Source of the DNA: JAILEN01 sp036723975
Lineage (GTDB): Bacteria > Bacillota > Clostridia > Lachnospirales > Lachnospiraceae
Length of the DNA stretch: 64,000 bases
Assembly (NCBI GenBank): GCA_036723975.1
Contig: DAIMGJ010000002.1
Coordinates: 143,347 to 207,346, forward strand
Direction: 5' to 3'
Part shown: positions 26,365 through 36,086 of the stretch, in pieces
How the letters are laid out: each line of letters begins with the position of its first letter
How positions within the stretch are numbered: the first letter of the stretch is position 1
The notes under the pieces: model-generated
What the model saw: only the letters and a program-made list of their open reading frames with translations
What the model was told of the DNA's origin: nothing
Databases searched by the model: none
Made by a program: the position numbers and the translations under genes

Positions 26365-27564
26365 TTATTTTCCGTACCAGCTGATTCCTTCGTATACCCA
26401 TCCCTGAGTAGTTAATAAATCTTTTTCTTCCGGATTTGCGGTATAGTGATGTGCTCTTACTTCAGCAGCACCTGTACCTGTCGGATCGTACAAACGATAC
26501 ATCGGTGTGGTCTTATTATCATCGGAATACCAGCCGATTCCTTCGTAGTTCCATCCCTGATTATTAATCAACTCTTCTTTTTCACCGGCGTCAGATGTGT
26601 AGTGATGTGCACCTGATGCAGGATTGTACAAACGATATACCGGGGTGTTACTTGAAGTCGGTGCAATCCATGCAATACCTTCATAGTTCCACTGATCAGC
26701 AAGCAGTACACTTCTTTCTACAGTAGAACCGGTGTAGAAATGTTCACCGGAGAACGGATTAAACATACGATACATAGCACCCGGTGTCTCTTCTGTGCTT
26801 ACACCAGCGGGAAGTGTAGCACCATCTAAACGGCTAAATCCAATATTCATAAGATTGCCTTGTGAATAGTACAAAGAAACAGAACCTACGTCCGGAATAT
26901 AATAGTAAATATATTTTCCATCATATTCTGACTCACTGGATAAAAATAGGTAAGAATTATCAGTAAACGTTATCGTTTTAGAATCACCTTCAACAAAGAA
27001 ATCACTGAAACTTGTACCATTAATGGTGCTTAACGCAGATAATTTTGACAATTTACCTAAAACGATAGGTGTTGCTGACCAAAAACTAACACTGGTTGTT
27101 CCATAATTATCATCACGATAAGCGTATGCATAATAGCTGTCACTATCTACTGAAACAGATTGAACGCCATCTCCCTGTGGGAAAAAATAACCTGTCCAGC
27201 GTCCATTCGGAGAAATGCACTCATTAGAGTCCTTAGTAAGATTTGGCACTCTCACTTCTACAAACTCAAGAACATCTAAAAAGTTCCATTCAGCCAAAGT
27301 TCTTCCGGCTACCTTTGCCTGTGTAACACCAAGTAAATCATTGAGAAGTGCTTCATATGGAGCCTTATCAACATTGCTAAGATTTTCTTCTCCTCTTTCA
27401 AAAGACACGGTATTCATAGCCTCTTGCATCTGTTCATAAGAAATCTTTCCCATTTCTGCCGGACTTGCTGCCTTAACAGAAATACTGTTTCCGAGAATGC
27501 TTCCTTCCAGCATTCCCAAAGCCATAGCAGCAGCTACAACTTTTTTCATAAATTTCGCTTTCAT
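26365..27564 (-). CDS. Secreted protein with three C-terminal DUF5648 repeats
   Basis: The ATG at 27564 follows GGAGGAG and gives 399 residues with a signal peptide (MKAKFMKKVVAAAMALG). The middle (residues 45-255) is a beta-rich region with no family I recognise. The C-terminal 135 residues hold three DUF5648 repeats (YRMFNPFSGEHFYT, YRLYNPASGAHHYT, YRLYDPTGTGAAEVRAHHYT). The 397-residue protein at 7429-8622 has the same repeats at its N-terminus, so the repeat is shuffled between secreted proteins here. The repeat's role is unknown; cell-surface or glycan attachment is a guess. Confidence 0.8.
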   Translation of the reverse strand: MKAKFMKKVVAAAMALGMLEGSILGNSISVKAASPAEMGKISYEQMQEAMNTVSFERGEENLSNVDKAPYEALLNDLLGVTQAKVAGRTLAEWNFLDVLEFVEVRVPNLTKDSNECISPNGRWTGYFFPQGDGVQSVSVDSDSYYAYAYRDDNYGTTSVSFWSATPIVLGKLSKLSALSTINGTSFSDFFVEGDSKTITFTDNSYLFLSSESEYDGKYIYYYIPDVGSVSLYYSQGNLMNIGFSRLDGATLPAGVSTEETPGAMYRMFNPFSGEHFYTGSTVERSVLLADQWNYEGIAWIAPTSSNTPVYRLYNPASGAHHYTSDAGEKEELINNQGWNYEGIGWYSDDNKTTPMYRLYDPTGTGAAEVRAHHYTANPEEKDLLTTQGWVYEGISWYGK

Positions 27565-27609
27565 TACTACTCCTCCTTGCGAAAAAAATAGTGCGCAACG
27601 CACAATTTC

Positions 27610-27638
27610 GTTATACTCCTCCCAAAATTACCTGTCAA
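27610..27638 (-). promoter_or_regulatory. Promoter of the second DUF5648 gene
   Basis: A perfect TTGACA (27633-27638), 17-bp spacer and TATAAC (27610-27615). The short palindrome GTGCGTTGCGCAC (27591-27603) lies just downstream in the leader. Confidence 0.8.
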
Positions 27639-27728
27639 TATTACATTTTCTTCAATTACCAAAAATTCTTTTGCCATGCAATCCGCATCTTCATTTGTCT
27701 CCTTGTTATTTTTTAATTATCTTTCTCA

Positions 27729-28766
27729 CTAACAAATTCTTGGGAGTCCTTCTCCTTGTAAAACATCCAGGCGACGGAGACCACCGATGGAGGTTTCCAC
27801 AAACACTTCTCCCGGGGTTTCATCAGAGACGTAACCAATAATAGTGGCACGTTCGCCGTATTTGCTTTTACACATCCGATTTACGATTTCGTCTGCATTT
27901 TCTTTTGGGACAAAGCAAACCAGTTTTCCTTCGTTCCCCATGTAAAGAGGATCCAGACCAAGGAGTCCGTAGAAATCTCTCACCTCGTCAGATACCGGCA
28001 AGTCTTCCTCTTTCAGTGTGATCTGCACGTTAGAACTTTCTGCCAGTTCTTTTAATACAGTGGCAAGTCCGCCACGGGTCACATCGCGAAGGCAGTGGAC
28101 GTCGTATGGGTTTAATCTTTCCTCTGCGTCTGCCGTGTTGTCTGTGTTGGTTCCGTCCGGGCATATCAGATTTTTTACGATGTCCACAAGCGGTGCATTA
28201 TCGCTTTTAATATTGTTTTTAATGTTCATGCGCTGAGACAATATCGTAGCATGATGATCGCCAAGATTTCCGGATACGATGACCGCATCTCCCGGCTGGA
28301 TTTTTACAGAAGAAATCTCTAACTCTTCCGGGACAAATCCAACACCGGCGGTGTTAATAATAAGTCCACCGTTTCCTTCCACAACTTTTGTGTCACCGGC
28401 TACAATTTTCACACCGGCTTCTTTGGCGGTTTCAGCCATAGAATGGACGATACGTTCTAAGACTTTGCTATCCAGGCCTTCCTCCAACACGTAGCCGCAA
28501 GTCAAATACTTCGGTATGGCTCCGCGCATCAAAAGATCGTTTACGGTTCCGCAAACAGCGAGCCTTCCGATATCTCCGCCCGGGAATTCCAATGGAGTTA
28601 CCACGAAACTATCGGTTGTCATTGCAAGTCGACTTGAGCCCTCTACCACCGCTGCATCTTCCAGTTCCTTTTTCTGATCCGGTGTGCCGAATTCTTTTAT
28701 AAATATTTCATCAATCAACTCAGAAGTGGATGCTCCACCACTTCCGTGTGCCATTGTAATTATCAT
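27729..28766 (-). CDS. hypE: Hydrogenase maturation protein HypE
   Basis: HypE dehydrates the thiocarboxamide on its C-terminal cysteine to make the cyanide ligands of the [NiFe] centre. The 345-residue protein has the PurM-like ATP-binding fold (AHGSGGASTSELIDEIF at the start, LTCGYVLEEGL, GDTKVVEGN) and ends in PRIC, whose Cys carries the ligand. It is the last gene of the hyp run, 75 bp after hypD. Confidence 0.96.
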   Translation of the reverse strand: MIITMAHGSGGASTSELIDEIFIKEFGTPDQKKELEDAAVVEGSSRLAMTTDSFVVTPLEFPGGDIGRLAVCGTVNDLLMRGAIPKYLTCGYVLEEGLDSKVLERIVHSMAETAKEAGVKIVAGDTKVVEGNGGLIINTAGVGFVPEELEISSVKIQPGDAVIVSGNLGDHHATILSQRMNIKNNIKSDNAPLVDIVKNLICPDGTNTDNTADAEERLNPYDVHCLRDVTRGGLATVLKELAESSNVQITLKEEDLPVSDEVRDFYGLLGLDPLYMGNEGKLVCFVPKENADEIVNRMCKSKYGERATIIGYVSDETPGEVFVETSIGGLRRLDVLQGEGLPRIC

Positions 28767-28841
28767 TGTTTTTCTCTTTTCTTATCCCCTTTTTTGTAAT
28801 CTTCCTGAGATTTCTTTTCTATTTATCTTTTGGTACCTTCC

Positions 28842-29909
28842 CTACGCATTCATCACATACTTTTGATGGCAACTTCCTTCCGAGGACACCATGCAAGCTC
28901 CTTGGGGATTCGTCGGGGTACATACCTTGCCAAAGAGCGGACATTCCCTTGATGAAATCTTTCCCATCAAAACATCACTGCATCGGCAGGCCTTATTAAT
29001 CTTTTCATCATCGTCCAAGCCGAAGCTTCCGGCATCGTATTTTTTATATTCTTCTCGAAGATACAACCCGGAGTTCGGAAGTTCTCCAAGTCCGCGCCAT
29101 ACCGCTGCCTTTGGTTCAAAATACTTTTCGATATTGGAAATGGCTTTTTTGTTTCCCTCATCGGTTACAACAGAGGTATAGTAATTTCCAACCATTGCTG
29201 TATCATCCGCTTCTGACTGCCCACGGTTTTCCCACATACGAAGAAGTCCGTAGATTCCCATCACAAGTTCTTTCGGAGAAAAACCGGTCACTGCGATTGG
29301 AACGTGATACTCTTTTGAAAGAGATTCAAACACTTTGCTTCCGGTTATGACACTAACATGTCCGGGAGCAATAAAGCCATCAATCTTTGCGCCGTTTTCA
29401 CACAAAAATTTCAGTGCGGGCGGCATGACTTTTAAGGCAGTAAGGATTTTTACATTATTCAACTTTTCCTCGATCACACGGTCCAACATAACCGTATATA
29501 CAGGCACCGTTGTTTCAAATCCAACCGCACCAAACACATAGGTCTGCTCCGGATGCTCCTTTGCAAGTGCAATCACATCCATGGGAGAATAAACCATTTC
29601 CACCGACGCACCACGACCTTTTGCCTCATTTAAGCTTACCTTTGACCCGGGAATGCGAAGCAAATCTCCAAAGGTCGCAACGGTTGTATTGAGCGTTAAC
29701 GACAGCTCAATCAAACGATCCACATAACCGGAAGGGCTCACACAAACCGGGCAGCCCGGGCCGGACACCAAATGAATCTTCGGAGAAATCACACCGGTAA
29801 TACCGGACTTTGCAATGGCTGCCGTGTGGCTTCCGCAAACCTCCATAAAGGTGACGTCGTCGCCGTTATATTCTTTTAAATATTCGATGTAATCTTTCAG
29901 TTCTGCCAT
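28842..29909 (-). CDS. hypD: Hydrogenase maturation protein HypD
   Basis: HypD, with HypC, is the scaffold on which the Fe(CN)2CO group is built. The 355-residue protein has the conserved FMEVCGSHT (near residue 22) and SGPGCPVCVSP (near 69) and the C-terminal [4Fe-4S] region with CRCSDVLMGKISSRECPLFG and GACMVSSEGSC. It follows hypC with a 1-bp gap. Confidence 0.96.
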   Translation of the reverse strand: MAELKDYIEYLKEYNGDDVTFMEVCGSHTAAIAKSGITGVISPKIHLVSGPGCPVCVSPSGYVDRLIELSLTLNTTVATFGDLLRIPGSKVSLNEAKGRGASVEMVYSPMDVIALAKEHPEQTYVFGAVGFETTVPVYTVMLDRVIEEKLNNVKILTALKVMPPALKFLCENGAKIDGFIAPGHVSVITGSKVFESLSKEYHVPIAVTGFSPKELVMGIYGLLRMWENRGQSEADDTAMVGNYYTSVVTDEGNKKAISNIEKYFEPKAAVWRGLGELPNSGLYLREEYKKYDAGSFGLDDDEKINKACRCSDVLMGKISSRECPLFGKVCTPTNPQGACMVSSEGSCHQKYVMNA

Positions 29910-29910
29910 G

Positions 29911-30129
29911 CTAGTTCTCCGGTGCCGTCAAAACAGAAAACAATTCTTCCAGTTCCTCGGCTTCTTCCTTTTGCACCTTTTGAATGATGCAACCTGCATG
30001 AACCAACACCTTGTCGCCAACAGCTACATCAACCAATCCCGTCGCTGCATTTACGGTGTTTCCGGAGAAGTCCACCACTGCAAAACCATCGTTTATTTCT
30101 TTAATTGTTCCTGGCAATGCTACGCACAT
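29911..30129 (-). CDS. hypC: Hydrogenase assembly chaperone HypC
   Basis: The 72-residue protein begins MCVALPG, so Cys2, which binds the iron precursor and the hydrogenase large subunit, is present. GDKVLVHAGCIIQKV is also typical. A GGAGAG site precedes the ATG, and hypD follows 1 bp later. Confidence 0.95.
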   Translation of the reverse strand: MCVALPGTIKEINDGFAVVDFSGNTVNAATGLVDVAVGDKVLVHAGCIIQKVQKEEAEELEELFSVLTAPEN

Positions 30130-30197
30130 TTTTTCTCTCCTAAAATCAAATCACTGATACACATTATAATACAAATGAGGTTTGATATCATCCGTAT

Positions 30198-32753
30198 CTA
30201 TAAAGTCAAGAATAGCTGACCGAGCGCAAGGCCACCGTCACCGGCTGGAACCTGTTCGTTGATGTATAGTTTTGTATCTGTTTTTTCTAATTTCTTAAAC
30301 ACTTCGCCTAGTAAAAGTCGGTTATAAAATGTTCCACCGGAAAGTGCTACTTGCGTCACATTTTCTCTCGTGCATACTTCCTGTATGATTTTGGAAGTCG
30401 CTTCTGCAAGTGATACATGAAACGCATAAGCCAATTCTTCGACCGGTATTCCGTTTTGCTTCTCTCGCAGGATTTCTTTGATTAAGTATGGTGTATCTGC
30501 TATATGCTTTCCATCAACAATACGGATCGGCAACTCTATCTTCATATGTAATTCACCCTCAAAACGTTCTGCTGCCGTTTGCAATACATTCGGGCACTCA
30601 CCCTCGTAAGAATTTTCATGGCACAGATCCAACACTGCTGCTACTGCATCAAAGAGACGTCCGGCAGAAGAATTCTTTACAGTGTTGATGTGGTTATCCA
30701 ATGCGGATAGAACGACCGCATCCCCATACTTTTCACCCACTTCATGGAGGTAGCATGCAGCAGGGATATCGGCATTCTTTGCCATAGCATCGCCACCTGT
30801 CATCTCAACGGATTTTAAGTGACCGACGCGTTTCATGCGATGATTGTATTTTCCTGTCGCTTCATCTCGAGTTGTCTCGCAAAGTAAGAATTCCCCGCCC
30901 CAGATGGTTCCATCAGTTCCGTAGCCTGTGCCGTCGAAGGCAACGCCAAGGACTTTTCCTTCTAGGCCATGTTCTGCTATAACAGATGCCACGTGAGCAT
31001 GGTGATGTTGGACTTCAGTGCCAACTATATTAGCACTATCAATTGATTCATTATTTGAATTGATTAATTCCTTCGCATATTTTGATGAAGCAAAACTTGG
31101 GTGCATGTCATAGACGATCTGCTCCTCGTGGAATCCAAATAAATCTTTGAAATGCTTCACGCCATTTTGCATCGCAAGATACGCTGCATATTCTTCTAAG
31201 TCACCATAGTGACCACTGAGATACGCGAAGCGTTTCTTTCCAAAAGCAAACACATTTTTTAAATCTCCGCCTGCAGCAAACGTCTCTTCTTTTAACTCTC
31301 GGTTCATAATAATCGGTGTCGGCACATAGCCTCTGGCACGACGAATGAACTGCACTTTATTTTGGAAAACCTGACATACGGAATCGTCCAAGCCTTGCAA
31401 AATCTCGCGGTCATTTGCCAAAACCAAATCAATCCCGTCGTTGTCCACGCTTCCATCTTTTTCGCGCGACGTTTTCAACATCTCGCACATCTTATCATCG
31501 TCGATAATCATGGGTTCGCCACCGCGATTGGCGCTGGTCATTACAAGGGGACCGCACTCTTTTAACAAAAGAATCTGTAGCGGATTACATGGCAACATAG
31601 CGCCGATATTGTCAGAAGCACCACAAACACCGGGAGCAAACTCCCTTCGCATTTCGCCGGTGCCGCAGTCACTACCACCTGCACTCGTATCATCAGCGGA
31701 TTCGTTTTGCACTATCAAATCCCGTTTACGCAACAACACAATCGGTCGTGCATCACTTGTAAGAAGTTCCTCTTCATTTCCACTCACCTCGCACATATTT
31801 CGAATGCTATCCACATCCGGAAACATAACCGCAAAGGGTTTTCGCTCACGATGCTTTAGGGCACGCAAGCGTTGCGCGGTTTCCTCGTTATAGGGATCAA
31901 AGGCCATGTGATAACCACCTATGTCTTTTACTGCCACTACTCCGCCGGATTTTAAAACCTCCACCGCACGGGCAAACGCTACATCTCCTTCAGCTGTTTT
32001 TTTCACACCGCAATTCGACGATATAAGTTCATCCGTCTCATCCTGCGCAGTCAGTCCAGCCGGAGCAAGCTCATAGGCCATAAGCTTCGGTCCGCATTTT
32101 TCACAAGCAATTGTCTGAGCAAAGTGGCGCGGATTTCCGAATTCCTCATAGTCAGACTTGCAGTCTTCACAAAGCAAAAATGCCTTCATGGTTGTATGTT
32201 CTCTGTCATATGGCACCGCATCCATAATGGTAAATCGTGGGCCACAGGAAAAGCAGCTGATAAATGGATAACGAAAGCGACGATTAGATGGATCCAGCAG
32301 TTCTTTTTCACAACGCGGACAGGTCGCAATATCCGGCGGAAGAAAACGCACCGATTCTTCAAACGAATCACTTTCTACAATCCGCATCTCTCCTACAGAT
32401 CTTTCAACAAGATGCATTTCCGCGACAGGGCTTTCAATAGCACCCTCGCTCGGCATGACCTCATCCACCTCAGATACATCTGCGCACGTCTCAAACGGCT
32501 CTTCCTCAATCAAGTCCACTCTGGCCCTGGGTAATGTCGGATTTTTTCCATCCAGTTCTTCTAATTTTTCACGCAAACAAGCAAGAGCTTCCCCCTTGCC
32601 TCTAGCTTCGATTATTACGATTCCACCGGAATTTCGAACCGATCCGGCAACAGAAAGTTTCTTGCAAAGTTCCGCTACATAAGGACGGAATCCTACCCCC
32701 TGCACCAATCCATACACATGTAGTTTTAATGACTTTTGCTCATTGTTTTGCAA
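30198..32753 (-). CDS. hypF: Carbamoyltransferase HypF
   Basis: HypF makes carbamoyl-AMP from carbamoyl phosphate and loads the carbamoyl group onto HypE. I place the start at the TTG at 32753, 7 nt after GGAGGA, giving 851 residues; the open frame runs upstream only by overlapping echF. Domains in order: acylphosphatase (LKLHVYGLVQGVGFRPYV), two zinc fingers (CPRCEKELLDPSNRRF, CEDCKSDYEEFGNPRHF), YrdC-like, and a Kae1-like domain with VQHHHAHVASVIAEHG. It is longer than the usual 750 or so residues, partly because of an acidic Glu/Ser/Val-rich insert with internal repeats (EMHLVERSVGEMRIVES, about residues 95-135) before the zinc fingers. Confidence 0.94.
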   Translation of the reverse strand: MQNNEQKSLKLHVYGLVQGVGFRPYVAELCKKLSVAGSVRNSGGIVIIEARGKGEALACLREKLEELDGKNPTLPRARVDLIEEEPFETCADVSEVDEVMPSEGAIESPVAEMHLVERSVGEMRIVESDSFEESVRFLPPDIATCPRCEKELLDPSNRRFRYPFISCFSCGPRFTIMDAVPYDREHTTMKAFLLCEDCKSDYEEFGNPRHFAQTIACEKCGPKLMAYELAPAGLTAQDETDELISSNCGVKKTAEGDVAFARAVEVLKSGGVVAVKDIGGYHMAFDPYNEETAQRLRALKHRERKPFAVMFPDVDSIRNMCEVSGNEEELLTSDARPIVLLRKRDLIVQNESADDTSAGGSDCGTGEMRREFAPGVCGASDNIGAMLPCNPLQILLLKECGPLVMTSANRGGEPMIIDDDKMCEMLKTSREKDGSVDNDGIDLVLANDREILQGLDDSVCQVFQNKVQFIRRARGYVPTPIIMNRELKEETFAAGGDLKNVFAFGKKRFAYLSGHYGDLEEYAAYLAMQNGVKHFKDLFGFHEEQIVYDMHPSFASSKYAKELINSNNESIDSANIVGTEVQHHHAHVASVIAEHGLEGKVLGVAFDGTGYGTDGTIWGGEFLLCETTRDEATGKYNHRMKRVGHLKSVEMTGGDAMAKNADIPAACYLHEVGEKYGDAVVLSALDNHINTVKNSSAGRLFDAVAAVLDLCHENSYEGECPNVLQTAAERFEGELHMKIELPIRIVDGKHIADTPYLIKEILREKQNGIPVEELAYAFHVSLAEATSKIIQEVCTRENVTQVALSGGTFYNRLLLGEVFKKLEKTDTKLYINEQVPAGDGGLALGQLFLTL

Positions 32754-32774
32754 GCACTCTTCCTCCGAAAAAAA

Positions 32775-32803
32775 GGGGACAGAAAGATTTGTCCCTCTGT
32801 CCC
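32775..32803. repeat. REP-like hairpin between echF and hypF
   Basis: On the minus strand GGGACAGA pairs with TCTGTCCC, followed by CTTTTTTTC, so it could also act as a weak intrinsic terminator. The GGGACA arms resemble the copies at 23456 and 26321, though the core differs. It would separate structural (ech) from maturation (hyp) gene expression. Confidence 0.65.
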
Positions 32804-32814
32804 TTTTCTTTTGT

Positions 32815-33270
32815 TTATTCTTCTTTTGCCGCTTCGGCTTCTGCCTTTTTCTTTGCTTCCATGGCAGCCTTTGCTGCAGCAGCTTTCTTTGCCGCCTCTT
32901 CTCTGGCGATGCGTTCTTTCTCCAACTGCTCAGGGGATTTGGTGTAGGTAACGGATGTTTTTTTAGCATCCGGTGTCTGATAGCCTGCTATCATAGACAG
33001 ACATTTCTTCGGACATTTTTCAACGCAAAATCCACATGCGATACAGTCAAAACGGTTGATTGTCCACGTACCTGCTGCTTTATCCACAGACAAAGTTCCG
33101 CAGGGACATGCACGCACACACATACCACATCCGATACAATCATCAATACTGATTTCGATATGTCCTCGGGTTCTCTCCTGATACTCCGCCGGTTTGAACG
33201 GATAGGAAGTGGTAACCGGAGGTTTAAATAAATTCTTAAGCGCTTCAGGCGCAAATTTCATAATACCCAT
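32815..33270 (-). CDS. echF: Ech hydrogenase polyferredoxin subunit EchF
   Basis: EchF passes electrons between ferredoxin and the catalytic subunits. The ATG at 33270 follows GGAGGTG and gives 151 residues. Two [4Fe-4S] motifs are complete: Cys 45, 48, 51, 55 (CIGCGMCVRACP) and Cys 76, 79, 82, 86 (CIACGFCVEKCP). The last 45 residues are an unusual Lys/Ala/Glu-rich helical tail (EAAKKAAAAKAAMEAKKK) not needed for the clusters. It overlaps no neighbour; a longer start upstream would run into echE. Confidence 0.93.
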   Translation of the reverse strand: MGIMKFAPEALKNLFKPPVTTSYPFKPAEYQERTRGHIEISIDDCIGCGMCVRACPCGTLSVDKAAGTWTINRFDCIACGFCVEKCPKKCLSMIAGYQTPDAKKTSVTYTKSPEQLEKERIAREEAAKKAAAAKAAMEAKKKAEAEAAKEE

Positions 33271-33284
33271 TTTGTCACCTCCGC

Positions 33285-34367
33285 CTAACGTTCCGTACAA
33301 CTGATACATGGGTCAATGGTAAGTACCAAAAGACCAACATCAGAAAGTTCTGTATTCTTAAGCATCTCACAAAGTCCTGCAATATTTGCAAAGGTAGGTG
33401 TACGAACACGCATGCGCTCCAAGAACGGAGTGCCGTTTGCTTTTGCATAGTAGAATGCTTCGCCTCGCGGCTGCTCCAAACGGACGAATGCTTCTCCATT
33501 CGGATTTCCCTTAACCGGTGTAACCAAATCCTTTTCGGAAGGAAGCTTGGCAATCGCCTGTCTGATAATATCGATTGACTGGAAAATCTCCATCATACGA
33601 ACATAACATCTCGCATAGGAATCTCCGTCTTCGGATGTAATCGGTTCAAAATCAATCTGCGGATATGCCGCATAACCAAGCTTTCTCATATCTGCTTTTA
33701 TACCGCTTGCTCTCGCAAAAGGTCCCACGGACCCAAGAGCATTAATCTGCTCTTTTGTAAGAACACCTACACCCTTTAAACGGGACAGTACACTGTAGTC
33801 CTCAAAGAATGTTTTTTTAATCACCTTTAGTTCTTCTTCGATTTCATCTAAGGCGGTTAAAATGGTTTTGGCATGTTCGTCGGTTAAGTCCTTTAACACG
33901 CCGCCCACTGTATTAATGGAAAAAATAACACGTCCGCCGGTTACCATTTCCAAAACATCAAGAATCTTTTCGCGGATTCTCCAGCACTGGTAAAACAGGT
34001 TTTCAAAACCGAATCCGTCTGCAAGCAGTCCCAACCAGAGAAGATGAGAATGGATACGGCTCATTTCAAATAAAATGGTACGTATAAACTTTGCACGGTC
34101 CGGAATCTCCACATCAAAAATCTTTTCAATCGTTTCACAATATCCCATTCCGTGACCAAAACTGCAGATACCGCAGGTACGCTCGATAACGTAGGTCATC
34201 TGATTAAAGTCACGCTTATCAACCAAAGACTCCAAACCTCTGTGAATAAATCCGATGGAAGGAATCGCCTCGATGACTCTTTCATCTTCAATCACCAAAT
34301 CCAAATGAATCGGTTCCGGAAGCACCGGGTGCTGCGGTCCATATGGAATCACACTTCTTTTTCCCAT
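33285..34367 (-). CDS. echE: Ech hydrogenase [NiFe] large (catalytic) subunit EchE
   Basis: EchE holds the NiFe active site that makes or uses H2. The 360-residue protein has the L1 pair RTCGICSFGH (Cys 65 and 68) and the L2 pair DPCISCTER (Cys 354 and 357). The chain stops right after that Arg, so there is no C-terminal peptide to cleave. That fits the absence of a maturation endopeptidase gene near by. The rest resembles NuoD of complex I, as in group 4 hydrogenases. Confidence 0.96.
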   Translation of the reverse strand: MGKRSVIPYGPQHPVLPEPIHLDLVIEDERVIEAIPSIGFIHRGLESLVDKRDFNQMTYVIERTCGICSFGHGMGYCETIEKIFDVEIPDRAKFIRTILFEMSRIHSHLLWLGLLADGFGFENLFYQCWRIREKILDVLEMVTGGRVIFSINTVGGVLKDLTDEHAKTILTALDEIEEELKVIKKTFFEDYSVLSRLKGVGVLTKEQINALGSVGPFARASGIKADMRKLGYAAYPQIDFEPITSEDGDSYARCYVRMMEIFQSIDIIRQAIAKLPSEKDLVTPVKGNPNGEAFVRLEQPRGEAFYYAKANGTPFLERMRVRTPTFANIAGLCEMLKNTELSDVGLLVLTIDPCISCTER

Positions 34368-34742
34368 TTATGCTTCCTCCTTCTTTGGTCCCAACGGGGT
34401 TTCTACATTAATGCGATACAGCTTGTTCTGAAGGTCAGTGGAAATCAACTGAATCTTGACACCAAAAAGCTCCTTCATTTCATTTTCATAAAAGACTGCC
34501 GCAGGAATAATCTCTGTGATGGACATCACCGTTTCATCCGGATCTATCACAACACGAAGCGTATGCAGCTGCAATGTATCATAATCGGAAAAAGAATAAG
34601 ACAGTTCAAACTTTTTCTCTACATATGCCGCATGTGCCTGAGAAAAGCGATAGCCCTTCTTTTTTAATTCCATGGCACGATCCAGTAAAATGTTTTTATC
34701 AATGACTTCCAAAATGTCATTGGTGGAGATTACATCACTCAT
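34368..34742 (-). CDS. echD: Ech hydrogenase subunit EchD (NuoC-like)
   Basis: The 124-residue protein matches the NuoC-like 30-kDa subunit: FELSYSFSDYDTLQLHTLRV, then ITEIIPAAVFYENEMKELFGVKI, the standard tail of this family. It directly abuts echE and overlaps echC by 4 bp (ATGA), so the three are translationally coupled. Confidence 0.92.
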   Translation of the reverse strand: MSDVISTNDILEVIDKNILLDRAMELKKKGYRFSQAHAAYVEKKFELSYSFSDYDTLQLHTLRVVIDPDETVMSITEIIPAAVFYENEMKELFGVKIQLISTDLQNKLYRINVETPLGPKKEEA

Positions 34743-35197
34743 TTGGACACCTCCCCTTTGTTTTTCTTCAATTCCTGATGCTCATCCAAGCGTTTCTGGA
34801 AGATTTCGATTCCCTGTGCAATACCATCGATAATCGCCTGGGGTCTTGCTGCACATCCCGGAACATAAACGTCTACCGGAATCACTGTATCCACACCACC
34901 CTGGATGTTATAGCAATCTTTAAACACGCCACCGGTGCAAGCACAAACGCCGACTGCCACAACTACCTTCGGACGTGGCATCTGATCGTATAACTGCTTT
35001 ACGGTTGCAGCGTTTTGTGAATTGATACCGCCGGTAATCAAAAAAATATCCGCCTGCATCGGGTCGCCGGTATTGATAATACCAAGACGCTCCGCGTCGT
35101 ATACCGGAGTCAGACAAGCCAACACTTCGATATCACATCCGTTACATGAAGATCCGTCATAGTGAAGGACCCATGGGGACTTTTTAATATTTGCCAT
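34739..35197 (-). CDS. echC: Ech hydrogenase small subunit EchC (NuoB-like)
   Basis: The 152-residue subunit carries the [4Fe-4S] cluster next to the NiFe site. Its ligands are visible as SSCNGCDIE (Cys 18 and 21), GVCACTGG (Cys 85) and VPGCAARP (Cys 115). It resembles NuoB and ends by overlapping echD. Confidence 0.95.
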   Translation of the reverse strand: MANIKKSPWVLHYDGSSCNGCDIEVLACLTPVYDAERLGIINTGDPMQADIFLITGGINSQNAATVKQLYDQMPRPKVVVAVGVCACTGGVFKDCYNIQGGVDTVIPVDVYVPGCAARPQAIIDGIAQGIEIFQKRLDEHQELKKNKGEVSK

Positions 35198-35210
35198 TTT
35201 CCTTCACCTC

Positions 35211-36086
35211 CTATCGAATCACCATCAAAATAATTAAATTTACGCCGGCAGAAAACAGAGTCACTACCCAGCTGAGTTTCAACATATCAGCCCATTTCAT
35301 TCGAGCTGATGTGTTATCAATCAAAATTTCCAAAAAGTAAATAATTAAAATCGCAACAACAGCTGCAATTATGGTATTTGGATTATAGCTCTTATAGAAG
35401 AACAATCCGATGACACCCATCAGGAAAACATTTTCATACCATTCCGTAATTTGAAAAATAGCAAGGTTCTTTGAACCCATCTCTGTGGTCACACCCTTAA
35501 TCAACTCCTGATGCGCGTGATGGGAAGTACTGATATCAAAAGGAGACTTTCTCATCTTAATGGTTAAGATAAACACAAATGCAACCAGAAATCCGGGCAA
35601 CTGTAAAAAGTAGCTTAAGTGTTCATTTGATACAATCTCGGAAACATTGAATGTTCCGGCAGCCAGATAAAATCCCACACAGGTCAAAAGCACCGCCGGC
35701 TCATAAGCCATCATCTGAATCAGTTCTCTTTGCGCTCCGATGGAAGAATACGGAGAAGAAGTAACCACAGATGCAAAATACAAAAATGTTGCTCCCGTAG
35801 ACATTACGAAAAAGCACATCAAAATATCTGTTCCGTAATAAAACATGGTTCCCGTTAAAATCATAAGCACCATATAGGTCATCAGTAAAAATGTCTGTGC
35901 CGTCATAACGGAAATGGTCTGCTTATTTAAAAGCTTTTTCACATCATAAAACGGCTGCAGTACCGGGGGTCCCACACGACGCTGCATGCGGGCTGAAATT
36001 TTTCTGTCGACTCCCTCCAGAAAACCTCCTACAAACGGTGCCAGCAAAACATAGGCGATTGCCAGAATAATTCCCTTACTTATCAT
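35211..36086 (-). CDS. echB: Ech hydrogenase membrane subunit EchB (NuoH-like)
   Basis: This membrane subunit anchors the catalytic arm. The ATG at 36086, behind AGGAGGTG, overlaps the echA stop (ATGA) and gives 291 residues with eight or so helices. The NuoH signatures GVDRKISARMQRRVGPPVLQ and YEPAVLLTCVGFYL are present, as are acidic and Arg residues of the quinone-like cavity loop. Confidence 0.93.
   Translation of the reverse strand: MISKGIILAIAYVLLAPFVGGFLEGVDRKISARMQRRVGPPVLQPFYDVKKLLNKQTISVMTAQTFLLMTYMVLMILTGTMFYYGTDILMCFFVMSTGATFLYFASVVTSSPYSSIGAQRELIQMMAYEPAVLLTCVGFYLAAGTFNVSEIVSNEHLSYFLQLPGFLVAFVFILTIKMRKSPFDISTSHHAHQELIKGVTTEMGSKNLAIFQITEWYENVFLMGVIGLFFYKSYNPNTIIAAVVAILIIYFLEILIDNTSARMKWADMLKLSWVVTLFSAGVNLIILMVIR

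Noticed and set aside
32754..32969. Upstream extension of hypF by 72 codons.
   Set aside because: It overlaps echF in another frame, is Lys/Arg/Gln-rich as expected for a shadow, and the acylphosphatase domain starts right after the TTG at 32753.
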